A stretch of DNA of 42,661 nucleotides from Candidatus Kapaibacterium sp. (GTDB taxonomy: Bacteria; Bacteroidota; Ignavibacteria; Kapaibacteriales; Kapaibacteriaceae). The stretch lies in contig VEQR01000021.1 in the NCBI GenBank assembly GCA_018883125.1, positions 1 to 42,661 on the forward strand, written 5' to 3'. The translations under genes were made by a program, and so were the position numbers. Under the pieces are notes generated by a model that was given only the letters and a program-made list of their open reading frames with translations, ran no database searches and was not told the origin of the DNA. Below, in pieces: positions 33,596-39,780 of this stretch. Numbering within the stretch: position 1 is the first letter of the stretch; every line of letters starts with the position of its first letter.

Positions 33596-34246
33596 TTACT
33601 GAACCACATGGAACAGGTAGTTCAGACCAAGGGAAATGCCAGCGCTTGAAGGGTTTGTTGTATTCAGAGCCGTTGGGTACGTCCGCACGTCCGTGGTGTA
33701 ATGTCCGCCAAGCATATAGCTGCCGCGGATAGTGACGTTCAGGTCTCCGGTCTTGCCACGCATTACTGGAAACATCGCCCCGATTCGTGCTTCAAGCACC
33801 GGTGATTCTACCTCTCCATTGATGGTATACTCAGAGTTCCCATCAACGGATTTGGTGGTTTGACTTCCTGGGAGAGAGATTCCGACGCCGAGCATCAGAC
33901 CACCGAGATAGAGTGACGGCGCAATCGTGATGGCGCTGTGACGAGTGACGTACGTGTTAGCGTCATTGGCAACGTCGGCATTTTCCGGACGCATGATATA
34001 CCCGTAGCCGGTCATCTCAATATCAAGAGCCAGGCCGAGATTCATATCCTTGGCAAACATCAGTCGAGTCGTCAAACCAAGATCGGGCATGTTGTTGAAC
34101 GTAAATCCAGTCTTCAGACCTGTGCCGGGATCAACCGTATTCACCGTTGCCTTTGCACCAATTGCCGGGCCAAGGCTGACTTCGATTGCAGAAGCAGACT
34201 GCATCACGCATGCGAGCGCTACAGCAGAAACGAGGAGCGATTTCAT
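33596..34246 (-). CDS. Small outer-membrane beta-barrel protein
   Basis: The ATG at 34246 has AAAGGA 7 bases upstream; the track start at 34252 is a TTG. A signal peptide (MKSLLVSAVALACVMQSASA) precedes about 196 residues of alternating strands (VSLGPAIGAKATV, LGLTTRLMFAKDMNLGLALDIEMTGYGY, SAITIAPSLYLGGLMLGVGISLPG, LNVTIRGSYMLGGHYTTDV), closing with SAGISLGLNYLFHVVQ. This is the form of an eight-strand-type OmpW/OmpA-like barrel. No enzyme motif was found. It is expressed alone: a strong terminator follows on its strand, and an independent serine hydrolase gene lies upstream. The role is unknown. Confidence 0.7.
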   Translation of the reverse strand: MKSLLVSAVALACVMQSASAIEVSLGPAIGAKATVNTVDPGTGLKTGFTFNNMPDLGLTTRLMFAKDMNLGLALDIEMTGYGYIMRPENADVANDANTYVTRHSAITIAPSLYLGGLMLGVGISLPGSQTTKSVDGNSEYTINGEVESPVLEARIGAMFPVMRGKTGDLNVTIRGSYMLGGHYTTDVRTYPTALNTTNPSSAGISLGLNYLFHVVQ

Positions 34247-34331
34247 CGCCAATCCTTTTCAAAAAAGTGTGAGGAAAGTAGTATCCGCGGCAAAGTTGCC
34301 GTATTGCCGCGAATCCACCAATCGTGAACTC

Positions 34332-35591
34332 TCACCGAACCTTAAGCATTGTGCTGGAACGCACCGTACCCGTGAAGACTACCATCATGTAGTTGCCGGT
34401 CGGCAGTCTTGAAACATCTACCGAACCAGTATTGGATGTGGCAACTTCCTGACCAATGAGGTCATAGACCACGGCCTGGTCGCCGTCAAACAACACGGTT
34501 GTGCTTGCGGGATTTGGCCAAATGCGCAAAGATGGTTCGTCGGCTTCGTCAACCGTCGTGTTGCAAGGAAGGGCATTGATGTATCTCCAGATTTCATCGT
34601 CAAATCCGCTGATAGCGGCTGCGACTGTATCAGCAGGGTTGCCCAGGCGCACCACGACCATGCGCTGACTTGGCACCACGTACACACGCTGATCGTTCTT
34701 GCCCATGCCGGCGTACATGTCTTTGGGTGCTGACGGCACAAGGTCCCGCGGATAGACAAATGGAATTGACGGCTGCATAAAGCTTCCCTTACCGTTCAGC
34801 CAGTAGAGGTAACCGTAAGACTTGTTAAGCTGTTGCGAAGTGCTGATCATCGCATTGAAATACTCGCGATCCGTGATGATGGTGTCGCCGTTCCAGACGC
34901 CCCCTGCTAAGAGCATCAGACCAAAGCGAGCCATGGCAAGGGGCTTTGACCAGAGTGTTCCGTTGATCCAAAGGCCGGGCATTGCAAGGGGCTTGGCCAG
35001 CTTGGTGCTGTAATACGACTGATACGTAACGCCAGTGGCCTTGGCTACCATGTCCTGAAGGAGCAAGTAACAGGCATTGTGGTAGTCCCAGATGGTTCCG
35101 GGTTCGGCCCTGTAGGTTAGACATTCGGGCTTTGTACAATCATCATTGCTTCTCTCAAAGCCGATTCCGGTTGTCATGGTCAAGTGATGGCGGACGGTGA
35201 TCTTCGACTCCTGCTGCGGTGTGCAGGATGACCAATTGCTACCGAGGTAGGTGGCGCTGGACTTTGTGATGTCCAGCAGTCCTTCGCGCTGAGCAACGCC
35301 AATCAACACCGACGTCACGGTCTTTCCGGCCGATGCCCAGTACCACACGCTGTCCTTGGTGAACGTTCCGAAGTATCGCTCGAAGGCAATCTTCCCATCT
35401 TTCAGAATGATCAGGGCCTTGGTGTCCGAGCGCTGGCCGTAGCTCACAAGCGAGTCAAGCTTCTCCGCACACCACCCGAGTTGGGAAGGGGCTATTCGTT
35501 CCCACGCATCGTTACTGGCGGGAGGGAAGTACAGAGGTTGTGACGCTGCATTTGCGGCAGCAAGTACGAGCAGTAAGAACAGTGATCGCAT
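34332..35591 (-). CDS. T9SS-exported serine hydrolase (class C beta-lactamase-like)
   Basis: The ATG at 35591 (MRSLFLLLVLAAANAAS) is preferred over the GTG at 35606. The mature protein is a beta-lactamase/penicillin-binding-protein-type serine hydrolase. It has the nucleophile motif SAGK (ser-x-x-lys, Ser near residue 87) in YWASAGKTVTSVLIG, and the second motif YHN in WDYHNACYLLLQDMV, equivalent to Tyr-x-Asn. A C-terminal KTG-like element is less clear. Substrates of this large family range from peptidoglycan peptides to esters, so the substrate cannot be predicted. The C-terminus (SLRIWPNPASTTVLF ... LPTGNYMMVVFTG) is a T9SS sorting domain, so it should act at the surface. Confidence 0.85.
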   Translation of the reverse strand: MRSLFLLLVLAAANAASQPLYFPPASNDAWERIAPSQLGWCAEKLDSLVSYGQRSDTKALIILKDGKIAFERYFGTFTKDSVWYWASAGKTVTSVLIGVAQREGLLDITKSSATYLGSNWSSCTPQQESKITVRHHLTMTTGIGFERSNDDCTKPECLTYRAEPGTIWDYHNACYLLLQDMVAKATGVTYQSYYSTKLAKPLAMPGLWINGTLWSKPLAMARFGLMLLAGGVWNGDTIITDREYFNAMISTSQQLNKSYGYLYWLNGKGSFMQPSIPFVYPRDLVPSAPKDMYAGMGKNDQRVYVVPSQRMVVVRLGNPADTVAAAISGFDDEIWRYINALPCNTTVDEADEPSLRIWPNPASTTVLFDGDQAVVYDLIGQEVATSNTGSVDVSRLPTGNYMMVVFTGTVRSSTMLKVR

Positions 35592-35688
35592 ACGATGCTT
35601 GTTCACAGTAGTGGAAGGAGCGCCTGCGATTCGTGCTGCCCATGAATGGTTTAAGTTACAGCATGAAAGTTGGAAGGGTCAACCGTAA

Positions 35689-36366
35689 ATGATCATGTTC
35701 TCCGGCACGCACTGGGCGGTGCTCGTTGTGACGTGTCTCCTCTGCATTACCATGCCGGTGTGGGTGCGTCAGCGTCCAGACAAAGCTGACGTCATCCGCC
35801 GGACGTTGGCATGGACCCTCATCGTAAACATCGTGATCTACCAGTTCTATCGCATTGCCGCCGGGTACTGGTCTGCCTCTACAGACCTTCCAATGCATCT
35901 CTGCGCTTGGGCGAATGTGGTGACGGCTCTCGCCCTGCTTACCCGGAAGCCCCTTTTCGCCGAGATCGCTTGGTGCTGGGGGATGACCGGCAGCGTAAAC
36001 GCACTGATTACGCCACAGCTGGACAATCCCTTTCCTGAGGTACCATTCATCTACTTCGTTATCGGCCACACGGGGCTTATCACTGCAGTCTGTACCATCG
36101 TCTTCGGATTTGACATCCGTCCACGTCCTGGTGCATGGCTCCGAGTGATGGTTGCCTCACAGGTGTACTTTCTCAGCGCCATCGCCGTGAATGCCATCAC
36201 CAACGCAAACTATGGCTTCCTCGATCCAATGGATCCGTTTCGAAATCAAACCGTCCTTGCGGCCTTCCCTAACGATGGTATCTGGTTCTACGTGACATTT
36301 GAATTGGCCGGTGCTCTGCTGTTTGGGCTGGTGCTATTGCCGTTTCGGTATAGCGAGAAGAGATGA
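35689..36366 (+). CDS. TIGR02206/TMEM164-like integral membrane protein
   Basis: The protein has 225 residues with about six membrane helices. The features LPMHLCAWANVVTALALL, AEIAWCWGMTGSVNALITPQL, FIYFVIGHTGLITAVCTIV and NAITNANYGFL match the TIGR02206 (YwaF-like, TMEM164-related) family. Conserved polar residues inside the helices, such as the His and Cys of MHLCAW and the His of IGHTG, recall an acyltransferase-like active site proposed for the human relative; activity in bacteria is unproven. The start may be the ATG at 35689 or the one at 35695. The stop codon TGA lies inside the first copy of a 7-mer repeat array (GATTACT). Confidence 0.85.
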   Translation: MIMFSGTHWAVLVVTCLLCITMPVWVRQRPDKADVIRRTLAWTLIVNIVIYQFYRIAAGYWSASTDLPMHLCAWANVVTALALLTRKPLFAEIAWCWGMTGSVNALITPQLDNPFPEVPFIYFVIGHTGLITAVCTIVFGFDIRPRPGAWLRVMVASQVYFLSAIAVNAITNANYGFLDPMDPFRNQTVLAAFPNDGIWFYVTFELAGALLFGLVLLPFRYSEKR

Positions 36367-36488
36367 TTACTGATTACTGATGACTGATTACTGATGACTG
36401 ATTAGATGACTGATGACTGATGACTGATTACTGATTGCTGATGACTGATTGCTGATGACTGATTGCTGATGACTGATGCCTGATTGCC
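36365..36488. repeat. 7-mer array (GATTACT/GATGACT/GATTGCT), left arm
   Basis: About eighteen tandem 7-base units begin inside the stop codon of the TMEM164-like gene. One unit is a base short (GATTAG). The units are complementary to the array at 36591-36639, so the two form arms of an inverted repeat around a 100-base core. Confidence 0.95.
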
Positions 36489-36490
36489 GT

Positions 36491-36512
36491 CATTCCCCCG
36501 GAAGTGGGAATC
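36491..36512. repeat. REP-like hairpin in the core of the inverted 7-mer element
   Basis: ATTCCC (36492-36497) and GGGAAT (36506-36511) form a hairpin with an 8-base loop, in a context (GTCATTCCC...GGGAATCCA) that resembles dispersed REP-like repeats common in bacteria. Confidence 0.5.
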
Positions 36513-36549
36513 CACTGACAACAGACGAGAGCTAGCGTGCCCTTAATAG

Positions 36550-36569
36550 CCCCGGGCCTTGGCCCGGGG
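36550..36569. terminator. GC-rich perfect hairpin between convergent genes
   Basis: CCCCGGGCC and GGCCCGGGG are perfect complements separated by TT, giving a very stable 9-bp stem (with a realistic loop, about 7 bp). There is no T tract. It could stop or pause polymerase from both sides, or be part of a repeat element. Confidence 0.45.
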
Positions 36570-36590
36570 TACGAGATACGGCAGCGTTAT

Positions 36591-36639
36591 CAGTAATCAG
36601 TAATCAGTCATCAGTAATCAGTCATCAGTAATCAGTCAC
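36591..36639. repeat. 7-mer array (CAGTAAT/CAGTCAT), right arm
   Basis: Seven exact 7-base units, the reverse complement of the left arm's GATTACT/GATGACT units. The array ends 6 bases before the stop codon of the minus-strand dihaem gene, so both converging genes finish at an arm. Confidence 0.95.
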
Positions 36640-36645
36640 CAATCC

Positions 36646-37716
36646 CTACGGCATCCGATACAACGGATTCGTCAGGAACTGCTCATCTGTAAGCGTTTTC
36701 AGGAAGGCTACGAGGTCGGCCTTATCCTGGGCGTCAAGCTTGAGACCCGGTGCAAGATTGAACTGCATCAGCGCATCAACGGTAGAAGAGCGACGCACGC
36801 CGATGTTGTAGAAATCGACAACCTCTTCGAGTGTTTTGAAGCGACCATCATGCATGTAGGGGGCGGTTCGGGCGATGTTGCGCAGCGTGGGGACGCGGAA
36901 CTTGGCACGGTCACTGGCAAGCCCCGTCACGCGTTCGCGTCCGAGGTCCAGAAACATCGCGTCGTCATCGAGGCCGTTGTTCATGAATCGGTCATTGGTG
37001 AAAAACGGTGCTGCGTGACAATGGAAGCACTCGGCACCCTTTTTCTTGTAGGTCGGATCGAACTCGCGCATGAACAGCTGACGTCCGCGTTCCTCCGTTT
37101 CGGATAGCACGGCATAGCCTGCAAGGGCACGATCGTATTTGCTTTGTCCCGATATCAGGATCAGCATGAACTGCTCAAGGGCGATGCCGATCCGTTCCGG
37201 CGTAATGCTATCAGAGCCGAAGGCGCGGGTGAACATTGAGCGATACATGCTTGACGTTGACAGCTTCCTGACGACGTTGTCGAGTGTCTCGTCCATTTCC
37301 AGTGTATCAACGATCGGGTGTAATGCCTGATCCCGAAGCGTTGGAGAGCGACCATCCCAGAAAAAGCCACGGTCGCTCCAGGCAAGGTTCACGAGTGCCA
37401 TAGCCTGGCGTGTTCCGGGAAGTCCACGAACGCCGATACTGTATTTGCGATTGTCCGAGAATGCGGCTGCCTGAGAGTGACACGTTGCACAGCTCTGCGT
37501 ACCGGTCCGGGAAAGCTGTCCGTCGTGGAAGAGTGTTCGACCCAAGCTGACCCGTGTCTGTGTCAGAGGGTAATCCGTTGGCAGGATCGGCTCCGGCAGA
37601 TCTTCAAATCGAACCGGATACGGAGTTTCATCCAAAGTGATCGGCACATCGGGATCGGTACATCCGACTACGATCGCAGCGGCGATGACGAAGAGAATAA
37701 TGCAAAGGGGCTTCAT
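36646..37716 (-). CDS. Dihaem cytochrome c peroxidase/MauG family lipoprotein (MbnH-like), copy 1
   Basis: A lipoprotein signal (MKPLCIILFVIAAAIVVGC) precedes a MauG/bacterial cytochrome c peroxidase fold with two haem c sites: CATCH (residues 76-80) and CFHCH (230-234). Conserved segments RVSLGRTLFHDGQLSRT, RQAMALVNLAWSDRGFFWDGR, KFRVPTLRNIARTAPYMHDGRF and LVAFLKTLTDEQF are all present. Such enzymes reduce peroxide or use high-valent haem to modify a partner protein. The gene overlaps the previous one by four bases (ATGA), so the two are translationally coupled. Together with the upstream MbnP-like protein, this points to an MbnH-type role: oxidising a Trp of the partner. The stop lies next to a 7-mer repeat array. 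Confidence 0.92.
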   Translation of the reverse strand: MKPLCIILFVIAAAIVVGCTDPDVPITLDETPYPVRFEDLPEPILPTDYPLTQTRVSLGRTLFHDGQLSRTGTQSCATCHSQAAAFSDNRKYSIGVRGLPGTRQAMALVNLAWSDRGFFWDGRSPTLRDQALHPIVDTLEMDETLDNVVRKLSTSSMYRSMFTRAFGSDSITPERIGIALEQFMLILISGQSKYDRALAGYAVLSETEERGRQLFMREFDPTYKKKGAECFHCHAAPFFTNDRFMNNGLDDDAMFLDLGRERVTGLASDRAKFRVPTLRNIARTAPYMHDGRFKTLEEVVDFYNIGVRRSSTVDALMQFNLAPGLKLDAQDKADLVAFLKTLTDEQFLTNPLYRMP

Positions 37717-38738
37717 GGACGAAACCGAGGATTGGTGGTGAATCGATCGTCGGTGAGGGCCAGCAAAAATGCTTCGAGATCATCACATTCCGAAGCCGAG
37801 AGGTTCAATGGTTTCAGAAGCATGTCCTTGTTTGGGTGTGGATAGCCCCCTGAATTGTACCGTTGAATGACGACGGTCAAGGATGCTATGGAGCCGTTGT
37901 GGAGGTAGGGCGCTGTACGACCCACATTCCGCAGTGATGGAACACGGAACACTGCTTCATCGGACGCGTTGTTTGTGAGCCGTGCCCGCCCCCTGTCAGC
38001 ATACGACTCCAAGAGTCCGTTACAGGCCATACGGTTATTCGTATAGAGCGGTCCACCATGACACGTTCCGCAGCCAACGCGATGGAAGATTTCCTTACCG
38101 CGGCGTTCGGCATCAGAGAGACGGCCTTCATCAGCGCGCGATCGGCCACTTACCAGCGTCCGCTCGAATGACGCGATGGCGCGGGTGATGACCCAGATGT
38201 CCAGCGGACGTGAATAGGCCCAACGACTCATCTGCTGAAGCGCACTGTCCACCGAGAGCCGGCTCACCAGGAAAGGGGCTTCCAGGTCAAACTCTGCATG
38301 TTCCTGGATGGGAACCAGGATCTGCATTTCCAATGTGGGGACGCCCCCTTCACGCATCAGTGCCGGCAGATAACCCACATTGGCCAGGGAAGGGGCGTTG
38401 CGGACGCCCATACGTCCGGACGTGCCGCGTGATGTTGGCAGACCGTCGGTAAAGGCCTTGGCAGGATCGTGGCATGTGCCACAGGAAACGTCGTTGGCGT
38501 TCGACAAACGCAAATCATAGAACAGGCGTTTACCGAGAGCAACACGCTCGGGTGTTGGGACGTTATCGGGCGGGTATGTCTGCTCGGCAAATCCCGGAGG
38601 AACGTCAACAAGGGGCTCCGCATCAGTGGCTGATTGCGGGTCAACAGCGCATGCCGTTAGAACTGCGGCTGCCAGAGTGGCCAGCCACACGCGATATCTA
38701 GCGAACGATAACAAGCAACTCGTGGCGGATGCTGCCAT
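37713..38738 (-). CDS. Dihaem cytochrome c peroxidase/MauG family lipoprotein (MbnH-like), copy 2
   Basis: This is a second member of the same family, with two CGTCH haem sites (VSCGTCHDPAKAFTDG and VGCGTCHGGPLYTNN) and conserved RVALGKRLFYDLRLS, RNAPSLANVGYLP and VFRVPSLRNVGRTAPYLHNGS. The N-terminus carries a lipobox (AAAVLTAC). The ATG at 38738 overlaps the MbnP-like gene by 41 bases. A GTG at 38690 would start 8 bases after that gene's stop and also give a clean lipoprotein signal, so the start is uncertain. Its sequence differs clearly from copy 1, so this is not a recent duplication. It lies between the MbnP-like gene and copy 1 in one operon. Confidence 0.9.
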   Translation of the reverse strand: MAASATSCLLSFARYRVWLATLAAAVLTACAVDPQSATDAEPLVDVPPGFAEQTYPPDNVPTPERVALGKRLFYDLRLSNANDVSCGTCHDPAKAFTDGLPTSRGTSGRMGVRNAPSLANVGYLPALMREGGVPTLEMQILVPIQEHAEFDLEAPFLVSRLSVDSALQQMSRWAYSRPLDIWVITRAIASFERTLVSGRSRADEGRLSDAERRGKEIFHRVGCGTCHGGPLYTNNRMACNGLLESYADRGRARLTNNASDEAVFRVPSLRNVGRTAPYLHNGSIASLTVVIQRYNSGGYPHPNKDMLLKPLNLSASECDDLEAFLLALTDDRFTTNPRFRP

Positions 38739-39648
38739 CGGCGCGCCGGAGAATAACACTGTAGGTACCATTTGGCAGGGTGCTCACCGAGAGAAGCGGT
38801 GAACCGGCTGTAATGGACGCAGACAGAACGGTGGCTGAGGACATGTCTGAGATACGGACCTCCACAACATCGGTTTGTAGCTGCACAACATCGGTGGCAG
38901 GGTTTGGAGCAAGCGAAGACGTACGCTCGTCGTCGGCTTCAACAGAGGTGGTGATGCCCGGGGAGTATACCGCGGACCCCATGTTGCGCATCAGCGTGAT
39001 CGCCTCGTCGGTGCTGCCATGCATGATGAGCCCCTTGGACACATCAATGGTCTCGAGTAGGCGTCCGTAGTCAGCCCGCAGCGGAACATCGAGTCCGACT
39101 GCCGTGCGGGTGGACGAAGCGGCGCAGGCAACGCGGGTGTACAAGGCATCGTCGAGCGTATGGATCTGAAAGCCCGCCGTGAGCTTTGACTCCGATGTGC
39201 CAGCCATTCCCTCATAGGTCACAAATCGATAGCCGGCAGCCCATCCCCAGTGCATTGATGGCGTCTTCAGGGCCAGTGGGTGCCATTCCGGATATGTCGT
39301 GGGGTCAAGGTGATTCCGGTCTTTATCCACCCCGATGAAGAAGGTGATTGAATCCACGGATCCAACATCGAGGTCGCCAAGCGAATACCGTTGCACTTCC
39401 TTTACATCCACCAAGATGTAGGTGTCTGGAAGGGGCGTGTGCTTTTCCCCGTCGTGGTGGATCGTGATCTGGGAGATGTAGTAGCGCAGCAGCTCCGGAC
39501 GGTAGAATGACCCCGCACGAATGCCCGGATAGACCGATCCGAGTCGGAAAGGGGCTTTCCCATTCACCCCGTCCAGCACGAGAGTTACATCAGTGCTTCT
39601 GGCAACAGTGGCTGTCAGCAAGAGTAGAAGAAGAATTCGAGCGGTCAT
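38698..39648 (-). CDS. MbnP-like copper-binding protein with T9SS sorting domain
   Basis: The signal peptide is MTARILLLLLLTATVARS. The mature protein matches the MbnP family layout: FRPELLRYYISQI-like strand (SFYRPELLRYYISQITIHH), YILVDVKEVQRYSLGDLDVGSVDSITFFIGVD, and the signature PSMHWGWAAGYRFVTYEG, which contains Trp134 and Trp136. In characterised systems the partner MbnH, a MauG-type dihaem enzyme, converts a Trp of MbnP to kynurenine, which then helps bind copper. Two such dihaem genes follow directly. The last 75 or so residues (SLAPNPATDVVQLQ ... LPNGTYSVILRR) form a T9SS sorting domain, unusual for this family. It is first in a three-gene operon and diverges from the protease gene. 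Confidence 0.85.
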   Translation of the reverse strand: MTARILLLLLLTATVARSTDVTLVLDGVNGKAPFRLGSVYPGIRAGSFYRPELLRYYISQITIHHDGEKHTPLPDTYILVDVKEVQRYSLGDLDVGSVDSITFFIGVDKDRNHLDPTTYPEWHPLALKTPSMHWGWAAGYRFVTYEGMAGTSESKLTAGFQIHTLDDALYTRVACAASSTRTAVGLDVPLRADYGRLLETIDVSKGLIMHGSTDEAITLMRNMGSAVYSPGITTSVEADDERTSSLAPNPATDVVQLQTDVVEVRISDMSSATVLSASITAGSPLLSVSTLPNGTYSVILRRADGSIRHELLVIVR

Positions 39649-39728
39649 GTACGCCTCGGTTTATCAGGATATCCACATCTGCGGACAAAAACACCGACGA
39701 AACTACGCTAGGTTCCGCCTATCTGACG

Positions 39729-39749
39729 CGTGGATGCGTATTTTCCACG
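39729..39749. promoter_or_regulatory. Dyad between the MbnP operon and the protease gene
   Basis: CGTGGA (39729-39734) and TCCACG (39744-39749) form a 6-bp inverted repeat with a 9-base spacer in the 131-base divergent intergenic region. Its position suits an operator for either gene. No regulator is known. Confidence 0.25.
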
Positions 39750-39780
39750 TAACCGCTTATTTCAATGTTGGGAAGGCCGT

